The translations under genes and the position numbers were made by a program. 64,000 nucleotides of DNA from Lachnospiraceae bacterium KGMB03038 (lineage in GTDB: Bacteria > Bacillota > Clostridia > Lachnospirales > Lachnospiraceae), in contig CP041667.1 in NCBI GenBank assembly GCA_007361935.1, forward strand, positions 1,330,501 to 1,394,500, written 5' to 3'. Shown here piece after piece: positions 7,085 through 15,765 of the stretch; the stretch's first letter is position 1; every line of letters starts with the position of its first letter. The notes below the pieces were generated by a model. It saw only the letters and a list, made by a program, of their open reading frames with translations, did no database searches and was not told the DNA's origin.

Positions 7085-8608
7085 ATGAAGAAGAAATGGT
7101 CGTTATTTGCAGGCGCCCTGCTGGCTTTATGCATCTGGAGCGGATTAGGAGAGATGTTTCAGATGGAAGCCCAGGCTCAGACGGTGTCGCTGGAGCGGGG
7201 CGAAGAGGTTTTTTACGAAGGATATTCCACGTTTTACTATTATATTGATGGAGAATTGGGGTATTGCCTGGAGCCGGACAAAGATTCCCCTCACGGCGGG
7301 TCTTTTCCGGCGGATCTTTTGGACAATGATTCGCTTCTTGCCAAGGGATTGTATTATGTCTACGGCGGGCCAGGATATCAAGAGTATCTGGCCAAGGAAT
7401 ATCCAAGCGGGTGGACGGGAAAGGAAGGGGCTTACTGCTTTTCCCACTGCCTGCTGTCCTACATCTATGGAGGATGCACCGGCGGAAGCGATGTGTTCCT
7501 GGGATTGAGCAAGGAGACACAGGCGGAGATTATCAGGTGTGCCAATGTGATCAAACAACTGCCGGAGATTCCAGAACCGGATCTGAGCTTTTCAAAGTCA
7601 AAATTGACCGCGTATTTCAGCCCGGAAGAGAAGGTACAGCGGACGGAGCTGGTCCTTTGCGGCGGTGATCCGGGCAATCAGGTGGAGATTCCCCTGCCGG
7701 AAGGGGTAACGCTGGTCAATGTGACCAAAGGTACGAAGAGTCAGGGTAAAGCGGCGGTCAGCGGCGGCGACCAGTTTTATCTGAGCGCCGATGCCGGATA
7801 TTGCAATGGCGGCAGCTTCCGGACAGGTAACTTGTACGGGAAGAACCGGCAGAAATGGAGGGCTTTGGTCTTTGAGACCGGAAGCGGGGGACAGCATATT
7901 GGGACAGGAACATTGGTAACGGCCCAGGTGAAGCCGGTTTCCCTGGAGACGGCCTGGATTCCGGCCCCGGAGTTGGAAATTCTAAAAGAGGCAGACAAAT
8001 CCGGGAAAAAATACGAGCTGGGAGATCTGATCACGTATTCCATTGACGTGACTCAGCGGATCCAGGATGCAGTGGCCAAAAATGTAGTTATTACAGATAC
8101 CATTCTTACAGACGGAGTAAAGCTTCAGAAAAATTCCGTCGTCTTATTAGATCAGGATCAGCGCGTCATATCCGGCGCGAAAATCACAGTCCAGGGAAAT
8201 TCATATACCATCCGGCCGGGGGAATTCTTAAGAGGCCCTGAAAGCGGAGAAAAGTATACGGTGGAATACCAGGTGGCCATTACCAATGAATCGGTTATCG
8301 GGCGGGAAATTGAAAATGAGGTGGTCGTGCGGGCAGATAACGCGGAAGAGGAAAGAGACCGGGAAATCGTAGAAGTGGAAGAACCAGAGCCGGAACCGGA
8401 AATAGAAAGAACGCAGCCAGAGCCGGAAGAACCAGAAGCGGAAGAGCCGCGTCCAGAACCAGAGGCGGAGAAACCGGCCGCTCCAGAAGAACCCTCCCAG
8501 GCCCCGGAGACGGGAGATGAAGGGAACTTGATGGTTCTTGCCCTATTGTGCATCTTTTCTTGCGCCCTCTTGATTATCTGTGTTAAAATATCCTGTAAGA
8601 CTAAGTAG
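7085..8608 (+). CDS. Sortase-anchored thioester-domain-like surface protein
   Basis: The 507-residue protein has a signal peptide (about 1-32, ending AQA-QT). Residues 35-150 resemble thioester-forming adhesin domains: LGYCLEPDKDSPHGG followed by the aromatic AYCFSHCLLSYIYGG segment. The position where classical thioester domains carry Gln seems to be His here, so bond formation is uncertain. Residues about 300-430 resemble a DUF11/isopeptide-type domain (YELGDLITYSIDV, VVITDTI). A Glu/Pro-rich wall-spanning stalk follows, then the sorting signal APETGD (about 472), a hydrophobic segment and a short basic tail. It is therefore a cell-wall-linked adhesin-like protein. No sortase gene is in the window. 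ATG 7085 is chosen for its AAAGGAGA site; an upstream in-frame ATG at 7067 has none. Confidence 0.8.
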   Translation: MKKKWSLFAGALLALCIWSGLGEMFQMEAQAQTVSLERGEEVFYEGYSTFYYYIDGELGYCLEPDKDSPHGGSFPADLLDNDSLLAKGLYYVYGGPGYQEYLAKEYPSGWTGKEGAYCFSHCLLSYIYGGCTGGSDVFLGLSKETQAEIIRCANVIKQLPEIPEPDLSFSKSKLTAYFSPEEKVQRTELVLCGGDPGNQVEIPLPEGVTLVNVTKGTKSQGKAAVSGGDQFYLSADAGYCNGGSFRTGNLYGKNRQKWRALVFETGSGGQHIGTGTLVTAQVKPVSLETAWIPAPELEILKEADKSGKKYELGDLITYSIDVTQRIQDAVAKNVVITDTILTDGVKLQKNSVVLLDQDQRVISGAKITVQGNSYTIRPGEFLRGPESGEKYTVEYQVAITNESVIGREIENEVVVRADNAEEERDREIVEVEEPEPEPEIERTQPEPEEPEAEEPRPEPEAEKPAAPEEPSQAPETGDEGNLMVLALLCIFSCALLIICVKISCKTK

Positions 8609-8628
8609 AAGAACAGGAGGTTGTCGTG

Positions 8629-9906
8629 ATGGGAATGACAATGACGCAGAAGATCCTGGCTGCTCACGCGGGCCTGGACTGTGTGGAAGCCGGCCAGTTG
8701 ATCGAGGCAAAGCTGGACGTGGTTATGGCAAATGATATCACCGGGCCAATGGCGCTGCCGATTTTTAGTCAAATGGCGGAACAGGTATTTGATAAGGATA
8801 AGGTAGTCCTGGTACCGGATCATTTTACTCCGAATAAGGATATTAAATCAGCGGAGAATTCAAAAGCGATCCGCGAGTTCGCGAAAGAGCAGGGATTGAC
8901 CTGGTATTTTGAGCAGGGCAAATCCGGCGTAGAGCACGCGATCCTTCCTGAGGCGGGCGTGGTGGCCGCCGGGGAGTGCATCATCGGCGCAGACTCTCAT
9001 ACATGTACTTATGGAGCTCTGGGAGCATTTTCGACAGGTGTGGGAACGACGGATATCGCTACTGGAATGGCAACGGGAGAACTGTGGTTCAAGGTTCCCA
9101 GCGCCCTGAAATTTGTGCTGACAGGAAAACCAAGCCCTTATGTAAGCGGCAAGGATATCATCATCCATATCATTGGAAAGATCGGAGTGGATGGGGCCCT
9201 TTATAAATCTATGGAATTTACCGGAGACGGAATCGCGAATCTTTCTATGGACGACCGTTTTACCATGGCCAATATGGCGATCGAGGCGGGAGCGAAGAAC
9301 GGGATTTTCCCGGTGGATGAAAAAGCGCAGGCTTATTTGCAGGAACATACCAAGAAAGAATATAAGATCTACGAAGCAGACGCGGACGCCAAGTATGATG
9401 AGGTGATCGAGATCGATCTTGCAAAGGTCCGTCCAACGGTGGCTTTCCCTCATCTGCCGGGCAATGCTAAGACTATCGATGAGATCGAGGCGATGGATCC
9501 GATCAAGATCGATCAGGTAGTGATCGGCTCCTGTACCAATGGCCGGATGGATGACATGCGCAAAGCCGCGGCGATCCTGAAAGGACATACGGTCCATAGA
9601 GACGTGCGCGTCATGGTCATTCCCGCCACACAGAAGATTTATAAACAGTGTATGAAGGAAGGACTTCTGGATATTTTTGTAGATGCGGGATGCGCGGTCA
9701 ACACTCCAAGCTGCGGCCCTTGTATGGGCGGCCATATGGGCGTGATGGCGGCAGGAGAGAAATGTGTGTCCACCACAAACCGGAATTTTGTGGGCAGAAT
9801 GGGACATGTAGACTCCTTGATCTATCTGGCGTCCCCGGAAGTGGCGGCGGCCAGCGCGATCGCGGGCTATATTGCCAATCCAGAGAAAGTAGGTGACAGA
9901 GCATGA
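8629..9906 (+). CDS. leuC: 3-isopropylmalate dehydratase large subunit (LeuC/homoaconitase type)
   Basis: LeuC and LeuD together isomerise 2-isopropylmalate to 3-isopropylmalate through a [4Fe-4S] cluster in leucine synthesis. The 425-residue protein is the shorter archaeal/clostridial type. Visible features are the VMANDITGPMALP start, GADSHTCTYGALGAFSTGVG, the cluster ligand in GSCTNG, and the paired ligands in TPSCGPCMGG. ATG 8629 is 8 bases after AGGAGG; GTG 8626 is an alternative. leuD overlaps by 4 bases. No leuA or leuB is in the window, so other aconitase-like substrates (homoaconitate, methyl-malate) cannot be excluded from sequence alone. Confidence 0.9.
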   Translation: MGMTMTQKILAAHAGLDCVEAGQLIEAKLDVVMANDITGPMALPIFSQMAEQVFDKDKVVLVPDHFTPNKDIKSAENSKAIREFAKEQGLTWYFEQGKSGVEHAILPEAGVVAAGECIIGADSHTCTYGALGAFSTGVGTTDIATGMATGELWFKVPSALKFVLTGKPSPYVSGKDIIIHIIGKIGVDGALYKSMEFTGDGIANLSMDDRFTMANMAIEAGAKNGIFPVDEKAQAYLQEHTKKEYKIYEADADAKYDEVIEIDLAKVRPTVAFPHLPGNAKTIDEIEAMDPIKIDQVVIGSCTNGRMDDMRKAAAILKGHTVHRDVRVMVIPATQKIYKQCMKEGLLDIFVDAGCAVNTPSCGPCMGGHMGVMAAGEKCVSTTNRNFVGRMGHVDSLIYLASPEVAAASAIAGYIANPEKVGDRA

Positions 9907-10391
9907 GAGCAAAAGGACATGTATTTAAATATGGAGACAATGTAGATACGGATGTGATCATCCCGGCCAGATATCTGAATTCTTTTGACGCAGAAGAGCT
10001 GGCGAGCCACGCAATGGCAGACATCGATCCGGAGTTTGTCAATAAAGTGCAAAAAGGAGACATGATCGTGGCCAATAAAAACTTTGGCTGCGGTTCTTCC
10101 AGGGAACACGCGCCGCTGTGCCTGAAAACGGCCGGGGTAAGCTGTGTCATCGCAGAGACCTTCGCCAGGATCTTCTATCGGAACGCCATCAATATCGGAC
10201 TGCCGATCATTGAATGTCCGGAAGCGGCACAAGAGATCGAAGCAGGAGATGAGGTGGAAGTAGATTTCGATACGGGTACGATCTATGACCATACCAAGGG
10301 AACCCAGTACAAGGGACAGCCCTTCCCGGAATTTATGCAGAAGCTGATCGCGGCCGGAGGCCTGGTCAAATATACCAACAGTAAGAAATAA
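9903..10391 (+). CDS. leuD: 3-isopropylmalate dehydratase small subunit
   Basis: The 162-residue swivel subunit completes the LeuCD hydro-lyase. It shows the short clostridial form with FKYGDNVDTDVIIPARYL at the N-terminus and the substrate-specificity loop FGCGSSREHAPL near 60-71, which is typical of isopropylmalate enzymes. ATG overlaps the leuC stop codon (ATGA), so translation is coupled. It is followed after 12 bases by an antiporter gene in the same transcription unit. Confidence 0.93.
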   Translation: MRAKGHVFKYGDNVDTDVIIPARYLNSFDAEELASHAMADIDPEFVNKVQKGDMIVANKNFGCGSSREHAPLCLKTAGVSCVIAETFARIFYRNAINIGLPIIECPEAAQEIEAGDEVEVDFDTGTIYDHTKGTQYKGQPFPEFMQKLIAAGGLVKYTNSKK

Positions 10392-10403
10392 AGGAGAAAA
10401 GAC

Positions 10404-11699
10404 GTGGGGAATGAGAGAGGGAATGGAGCAGCATTGCTGCCCATAGGTGTATTTCTGATAATATTTCTGGGATCTGGGATCCTGACAGGGGATTTCTACG
10501 CAATGCCCGCGATCGTAGCGTTTTTGATCGCTCTGGCGGTAGCGTTTCTGCAGAACAGGAATCTGGACTTTGCCCAGAAGATCACGATTATCTCGAAAGG
10601 CGTAGGGGATGAGAATATTATTACAATGTGTCTGATCTTTCTGTGCGCCGGCGCTTTTTCCGGCGCGGTGACCGCGGCAGGCGGCGTGGACAGTACGGTT
10701 AATCTGGGACTGTCCATACTTCCGGCAAAGGTTGCGGTAGCAGGCCTTTTTGTGATCGGGTGCTTTATCTCCGTTTCTATGGGAACATCTATGGGGACGA
10801 TCGCGGCTCTTGCGCCGATCGCCGCGGGGATCAGTGAGAAGACAGGATTTGACCTGGCCATTTGTATCGGAGCGGTGGTATGCGGCGCTATGTTTGGCGA
10901 TAATTTGTCTATGATCTCGGATACCACCATTGCGGCGGTAAAAACTCAGGGATGTGAGATGAAGGATAAATTCAGGGAGAACTTTCTGATCGTTCTTCCG
11001 GCGGCTCTGATCACGATCGTCTTGTTTTTTGTCACTACCATGCATGGGGATTTTGAACTGACAGAGGAATTGACCTACAATATCTGGAGAGTCGTTCCAT
11101 ACATCCTGGTGCTGGTAGGAGCGCTGATCGGGATCAATGTGTTTGTAGTATTGCTGGGAGGCACTGTGGTGTCCCTGGCAGTCGGCGTTGCCACGGGAAG
11201 CTTAAGCCCGGCTACGATGTTTTCAGCGGTGGGAGAGGGAGTAACGGGAATGTATGACATTACGGTAATTTCTATCGTAGTGGCCTGCATTGTATCCCTG
11301 GTGAAAGAAGCGGGAGGGATCCATTTTATCCTGAATCTGATCCGAAAGCGGATCAAAGGGACTAAAGGAGCGGAGGCCGGAATCGCGGGACTTGCCCTTT
11401 TGGTGGATCTTTGCACGGCTAACAATACAGTGGCTATTGTTATGTCAGGGCCTATCGCGAAAGAGATCAGCGAAGAATTTGGAGTATCGTCAAGGCGTTC
11501 CGCTTCCCTGTTGGATATTTTTACCTCTGTAGGGCAGGGACTGATCCCTTATGGAGCCCAATTGTTATCGGCGGCCAGCCTTACCGGGCTTACACCTTTT
11601 GAAATCCTGCCGCATCTGTATTACCCCATATTGATGGCAGTGAGCGCGGCCCTATTTATTGTGTTTCGAAGGACAGGCAAAGAAAAGGAGAAAGCATGA
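10404..11699 (+). CDS. NhaC-superfamily Na+/H+ antiporter-like permease
   Basis: The 431-residue integral membrane protein has about 11-12 hydrophobic segments. Motifs such as GTSMGTIAALAPIA, GAVVCGAMFGDNLSMISDTT and LVDLCTANNTVAIVMSGP are shared with NhaC/ArsB-type antiporters, where Asp/Asn pairs in discontinuous helices bind Na+. Start is GTG 10404 with AAGGAGAAAA upstream. It sits between leuD and thrC, overlapping the thrC start by 4 bases, so it belongs to the amino-acid operon. A role in amino-acid or organic-acid exchange coupled to Na+/H+ is possible but not shown. Confidence 0.82.
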   Translation: MGNERGNGAALLPIGVFLIIFLGSGILTGDFYAMPAIVAFLIALAVAFLQNRNLDFAQKITIISKGVGDENIITMCLIFLCAGAFSGAVTAAGGVDSTVNLGLSILPAKVAVAGLFVIGCFISVSMGTSMGTIAALAPIAAGISEKTGFDLAICIGAVVCGAMFGDNLSMISDTTIAAVKTQGCEMKDKFRENFLIVLPAALITIVLFFVTTMHGDFELTEELTYNIWRVVPYILVLVGALIGINVFVVLLGGTVVSLAVGVATGSLSPATMFSAVGEGVTGMYDITVISIVVACIVSLVKEAGGIHFILNLIRKRIKGTKGAEAGIAGLALLVDLCTANNTVAIVMSGPIAKEISEEFGVSSRRSASLLDIFTSVGQGLIPYGAQLLSAASLTGLTPFEILPHLYYPILMAVSAALFIVFRRTGKEKEKA

Positions 11700-13195
11700 G
11701 TCTGTATTATCAAAGTACAAGAAATTCTAAGGTCAAAGTAACAGCATCGGAGGCGATCCTTACCGGCCTTGCGGCGGATGGAGGATTGTTTGTGCCGGAA
11801 GAGATTCCAAAGCTGGATGTGAGCTTGGAACGCCTGAAGGGTATGGACTACCAGGAGACAGCTCTGGAAGTCTTGAAGCGGTTCCTGACGGACTTTACAG
11901 AAGAGGAGTTAAAAGACTGTATTCAGAAAGCTTATGACGAAAAGTTTGATACAGAGGTGATCGCTCCCCTTGCCAAGGCGGGAGATGTGTATTATCTGGA
12001 ACTCTTCCATGGGGCGACGATCGCCTTTAAAGATATGGCTCTTTCAATCCTGCCCCATTTGATGACGGCGGCGGCGAGGAAAAATCAGGTGGACAAGGAG
12101 ATCGTAATTCTGGCGGCTACTTCCGGTGACACGGGGAAGGCTGCCATGGCGGGATTCGCGGATGTAGAAGGAACTCGGATCATCGTCTTTTATCCAAGGG
12201 ATGGCGTCAGCCAGGTCCAGAAGCTGCAGATGATCACCCAGAAGGGGAAAAATGTGGATGTGGCCGCGGTGACAGGTAATTTTGATGATGCCCAGAGTGG
12301 AGTAAAGGCTTTGTTTGAAGATAGAGATCTGGCTAAAGAACTGGCAGAAAGAGGCTATCAGTTTTCTTCTGCCAACTCGATCAATATCGGCCGGCTGGTG
12401 CCTCAGATCGTATATTATGTCTATGCTTACGCAAAACTTCTGGAAAATGAAGAAATTGCTTCGGGAGAAAAAATAAACGTGGTGGTGCCGACAGGAAACT
12501 TTGGGAATATTCTGGCGGCCTGGTACGCGAAACAGATGGGGCTGCCCATTGATAAGCTTGTCTGCGCTTCCAATGACAATAAGGTCCTGTTTGATTTTTT
12601 TCAGACCGGAGTCTACGATAAGAATCGGAAGTTTCAGGTGACCATATCGCCATCTATGGATATTTTGATTTCCAGCAACTTGGAGAGGCTGATCTATGAG
12701 ATTTCTGGAAGAGACAGCGAGAAGACCCGGAGATGGATGGAAGAGTTAAAAGTATGCGGACATTATGAGATTCCAGAAGAAATGCGCGGAAAACTGGGAG
12801 ATTTTCTGGCTGGATACGCCACAGAGAAGGAGACAGCCTCCTGGATCCGTCAGGTCTATAAAAAAACAGGATATCTCATAGATCCTCATACGGCCGTGGC
12901 GGCAAAAGTATGCGAAGAAGTGAAGGCGCAGGATAGAACGGTTGGGAAATATGTAGTCATTTCCACCGCAAGTCCCTATAAGTTCGCAAAGACAGTACTG
13001 ACGGCAGTTGCTGAGCAATACAAAGATGTGGATGAGATAGAGCTTTTGCCTGAATTAGAGAAGGTGTCGGGAATTCCTGTGCCAAAGGCTGTCCGGGAAA
13101 TCTTAGGCGCGAAGATCCGGCATAAAACAGAGTGCGGGCCAAAAGAGATGAAGGAAACAGTAAAGCAGATCCTGGGACTGCAGAAATTGGGCTAA
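11696..13195 (+). CDS. thrC: Threonine synthase
   Basis: ThrC converts O-phosphohomoserine to threonine with pyridoxal phosphate. The 499-residue protein is the longer E. coli-type (class I) enzyme. It has the N-terminal YYQSTRNSKVKVTASEAI segment, the PLP lysine in IAFKDMALS, the phosphate-binding LAATSGDTGKAAM loop, and VPTGNFGNILAAWYAK. ATG overlaps the antiporter stop. It ends the leuCD-antiporter-thrC unit, which suggests a branched-chain/threonine biosynthetic operon. Confidence 0.95.
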   Translation: MSLYYQSTRNSKVKVTASEAILTGLAADGGLFVPEEIPKLDVSLERLKGMDYQETALEVLKRFLTDFTEEELKDCIQKAYDEKFDTEVIAPLAKAGDVYYLELFHGATIAFKDMALSILPHLMTAAARKNQVDKEIVILAATSGDTGKAAMAGFADVEGTRIIVFYPRDGVSQVQKLQMITQKGKNVDVAAVTGNFDDAQSGVKALFEDRDLAKELAERGYQFSSANSINIGRLVPQIVYYVYAYAKLLENEEIASGEKINVVVPTGNFGNILAAWYAKQMGLPIDKLVCASNDNKVLFDFFQTGVYDKNRKFQVTISPSMDILISSNLERLIYEISGRDSEKTRRWMEELKVCGHYEIPEEMRGKLGDFLAGYATEKETASWIRQVYKKTGYLIDPHTAVAAKVCEEVKAQDRTVGKYVVISTASPYKFAKTVLTAVAEQYKDVDEIELLPELEKVSGIPVPKAVREILGAKIRHKTECGPKEMKETVKQILGLQKLG

Positions 13196-13237
13196 AAAGA
13201 TTGTAAGAATTATTTCAAAAAAAGGAGTAAACATAAG

Positions 13238-13579
13238 ATGGAAGGTTTGTTTGGCATTGTTGGTGTTGGATGTGGACTGTACTGTTTATATGGATATTAT
13301 CTTCTGAAATTTAAGGGAGAGATCAGTACGTCGATCCTGCTCCCAAAAGATGTGAATCCGAAAAAGTGCAAAGATTTTAAGGGATATTGCAAAGAGGTCC
13401 AGTGGCCTCTTCTGATCCTCGGGATCATCGCCACACTTTACGGAGCGGTAGACCTGTATAACGTGTATATTGGAGGAGCAGATCAGCTGTTTTTGATCAT
13501 GATGATACTTCTTTTCGCTGCCCTGGTGATCTATGTGATCATGATCCGTAAAATCAACCAGAAGTATTTCGGGATCTAA
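13238..13579 (+). CDS. Small membrane protein of unknown function
   Basis: The 113-residue protein has three predicted membrane segments (about 2-22, 53-72, 83-104) separated by a charged loop with KDVNPKKCKDFKGYCKE. AAAGGAG precedes ATG 13238. It is 42 bases downstream of thrC and a terminator follows immediately, so it may be the last gene of that operon. I do not recognise a characterised family; similar short proteins are common near metabolic genes in Lachnospiraceae (general impression). Confidence 0.7.
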   Translation: MEGLFGIVGVGCGLYCLYGYYLLKFKGEISTSILLPKDVNPKKCKDFKGYCKEVQWPLLILGIIATLYGAVDLYNVYIGGADQLFLIMMILLFAALVIYVIMIRKINQKYFGI

Positions 13580-13620
13580 AATGCAAGTTTTTTGGAATGG
13601 ACTTGCATTTTAATAGATTT
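13578..13620 (+). terminator. Rho-independent terminator
   Basis: AAAATGCAAGT (13578-13588) pairs perfectly with ACTTGCATTTT (13601-13611), loop of 12, followed by a T-rich run. It closes the thrC-small membrane protein unit. Confidence 0.75.
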
Positions 13621-13699
13621 TTTGCGGCTATTTTTCGAGGGAATAAAATATAAATGAATAATGGAAAAGAAAAACTTTCGAAAAAAGATTGTTAAAGTA

Positions 13700-13728
13700 T
13701 TGACTTTTTTGCGAAGCAATGCGATAAT
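13700..13728 (+). promoter_or_regulatory. pckA promoter
   Basis: TTGACT (13700-13705), 17-base spacer, GATAAT (13723-13728). It gives a leader of about 65 nt. Seen in sequence. Confidence 0.6.
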
Positions 13729-13797
13729 AATAAAGAATGTTGCCCGCATACAAAGTGCAGGGGAATGAAAAATAAAAGAAAAGAGGTTGAGTGTAAG

Positions 13798-15402
13798 ATG
13801 GCGAACATTGATTTGAGCAAGTATGGTATTACCGGAACTACAGAAATTGTGCACAATCCTTCTTATGAACTGTTGTTTGAGGAAGAAACAAAGCCGGAAT
13901 TGGAAGGTTATGAAAAAGGTCAGGTGACAGAGCTTGGCGCAGTCAATGTCATGACAGGTATTTATACGGGACGTTCTCCAAAAGATAAGTTCATTGTCAT
14001 GGATGAGAATTCCAAAGATACTGTTTGGTGGACTTCCGATGAATACAAGAATGACAATCATCCGGCTTCCCAGGAAGCATGGGATACAGTAAAAGATATT
14101 GCGATCAAAGAGCTTTCCAATAAGAGACTTTTTGTAGTGGACGCATTCTGCGGCACCAATAAAGATACCCGTATGGCAATCCGGTTCATCATGGAAGTGG
14201 CCTGGCAGGCACACTTTGTAACGAATATGTTTATCCGTCCCAGCGCGGAAGAACTGGAAAACTTCGAGCCGGATTTCGTAGTTTATAATGCTTCCAAGGC
14301 AAAAGTAGAGAACTACAAAGAGCTTGGACTGAATTCTGAGACGGCAGCAATGTTCAATATCACGAGCCGGGAGCAGGTAATCGTGAACACCTGGTATGGC
14401 GGAGAGATGAAAAAGGGTATGTTCTCTATGATGAACTACTACCTGCCGCTGAAAGGCATCGCATCTATGCACTGCTCTGCAAATACAGATATGAACGGAG
14501 AGAACACCGCAATCTTCTTCGGACTTTCCGGAACTGGCAAAACAACGTTGTCTACAGATCCAAAGCGACTCCTGATCGGCGATGATGAGCACGGCTGGGA
14601 TGACAATGGCATCTTCAATTTTGAAGGCGGCTGCTACGCTAAGGTCATCAACCTGGACAAAGAGTCTGAGCCAGATATTTATAACGCCATCAAGCGCAAC
14701 GCGCTTCTTGAAAATGTAACGGTAGATGAAAACGGAAAGATTGATTTCAATGATAAGAGTGTGACAGAGAATACTCGTGTGTCTTATCCGATCGATCATA
14801 TTGAGAAGATCGTGCGTCCGGTTTCCGCCGCTCCGGCAGCGAAAGAGGTCATCTTCCTGTCCGCGGACGCGTTTGGCGTGCTGCCTCCGGTTTCCATCCT
14901 GACTCCAGAGCAGACACAGTACTACTTCTTGTCAGGATTTACCGCAAAACTTGCGGGAACAGAGCGTGGGATCACAGAACCTACACCTACCTTCTCCGCA
15001 TGTTTCGGACAGGCGTTCCTGGAGCTGCATCCGACCAAATATGCGGAAGAACTTGTGAAGAGAATGGAGGAAAGCGGAGCGAAAGCTTATCTGGTAAATA
15101 CGGGATGGAACGGAACCGGCAAGCGTATCTCTATTAAGGATACTCGTGGAATCATCGATGCGATTCTGAACGGAGATATCCTGAAGGCGCCTACAAAGAA
15201 GATTCCATACTTCAACATCGAAGTCCCGACAGAGCTTCCCGGCGTTGACGCTAATATCCTGGATCCTCGCGATACTTACGAAGATGCGTCTCAGTGGGAA
15301 GAAAAGGCAAAAGACCTGGCTGGAAGATTTATCAAGAACTTTAAGAAATATGAAGGAAATGAAGCTGGAAAAGCTTTGGTTCCTGCAGGCCCGCAGGTTT
15401 AG
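13798..15402 (+). CDS. pckA: Phosphoenolpyruvate carboxykinase (ATP)
   Basis: The enzyme interconverts oxaloacetate plus ATP and PEP plus CO2; in fermenting anaerobes it often runs in the carboxylating direction. The 534-residue protein has GIYTGRSPKDKF, the substrate-binding YNA and MHCSAN segments, the kinase-1a loop GLSGTGKTTLS, the metal-binding LIGDDEHGW and the adenine-binding RISIKDTRGII region. ATG 13798 gives the usual MANIDLSKYGI start and has AAGAGGTTG upstream; the in-frame ATG 13765 would add 11 atypical residues. Monocistronic, with its own promoter, followed by the 6S RNA gene. Confidence 0.97.
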   Translation: MANIDLSKYGITGTTEIVHNPSYELLFEEETKPELEGYEKGQVTELGAVNVMTGIYTGRSPKDKFIVMDENSKDTVWWTSDEYKNDNHPASQEAWDTVKDIAIKELSNKRLFVVDAFCGTNKDTRMAIRFIMEVAWQAHFVTNMFIRPSAEELENFEPDFVVYNASKAKVENYKELGLNSETAAMFNITSREQVIVNTWYGGEMKKGMFSMMNYYLPLKGIASMHCSANTDMNGENTAIFFGLSGTGKTTLSTDPKRLLIGDDEHGWDDNGIFNFEGGCYAKVINLDKESEPDIYNAIKRNALLENVTVDENGKIDFNDKSVTENTRVSYPIDHIEKIVRPVSAAPAAKEVIFLSADAFGVLPPVSILTPEQTQYYFLSGFTAKLAGTERGITEPTPTFSACFGQAFLELHPTKYAEELVKRMEESGAKAYLVNTGWNGTGKRISIKDTRGIIDAILNGDILKAPTKKIPYFNIEVPTELPGVDANILDPRDTYEDASQWEEKAKDLAGRFIKNFKKYEGNEAGKALVPAGPQV

Positions 15403-15441
15403 GAAAGAAATTTCCCAAAATCTGAATTTCCTGCAAATGAG

Positions 15442-15470
15442 TTGTAAAATCTATGTAAATGCGTTATAAT
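15442..15470 (+). promoter_or_regulatory. 6S RNA promoter
   Basis: TTGTAA (15442-15447), exact 17-base spacer, perfect TATAAT (15465-15470). Expected start is near 15477. Confidence 0.65.
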
Positions 15471-15477
15471 ACTTTCA

Positions 15478-15662
15478 GATGGAAACCTGGGATGTACGAC
15501 AACTCCTGTAATTTTGAACCTACAAAACTTTAAACGGGACTCTTATATCTCTGTAATATGTCAAGCCTCCAAAGGCAGAGGAAGACAAAAAAGCAGATGC
15601 GGACACCCACCTGGCTGCGGCTAGGAGTCAAAATACAGGAACCGGCATTTTGGGCTATACAA
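15478..15662 (+). ncRNA. ssrS: 6S RNA
   Basis: 6S RNA folds into a long hairpin with a central bubble that mimics an open promoter and binds sigma-A RNA polymerase. No gene lies between pckA and pucR, yet the region has a strong promoter and a terminator. A closing stem is visible: TCCTGTAATTTTGA (15504-15517) pairs with TCAAAATACAGGA (15628-15640) with one bulged base. The segments GAACCTACAAAACTTTAAAC, GGGACTCTTATATCTCTGT and GACACCCACCTGG are like those I know from clostridial 6S RNAs. Exact ends are approximate. An Infernal search with the Rfam 6S model would settle it. Confidence 0.78.
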
Positions 15663-15667
15663 AAGAG

Positions 15668-15706
15668 AAGTTGGTGTCGCGGATCAGCGGCACCTCTTTT
15701 TTATTT
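15668..15706 (+). terminator. Rho-independent terminator of the 6S transcript
   Basis: GGTGTCGC (15673-15680) pairs with GCGGCACC (15687-15694) with one G-U pair, loop GGATCA, followed by a T tract (15695-15703). Confidence 0.8.
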
Positions 15707-15765
15707 TCTGAAATACTTAGTCCATTTTTGGCTTTTCAAAGGATATTGCAACTTGTGAGAGGCTC

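Noticed and set aside
8629..10391. Homoaconitase pair instead of isopropylmalate isomerase
   Set aside because: Cannot be excluded, but the short small subunit and its specificity loop favour LeuCD and no lysine-pathway gene is near.
9867..11045. Open frame of 392 codons antisense to leuD and the antiporter
   Set aside because: Spans two real genes on the other strand; composition rich in His/Arg, no start signal.
13576..14799. Open frame of 407 codons antisense to pckA
   Set aside because: The pckA frame is a full family match; this frame has no ribosome site and covers the terminator.
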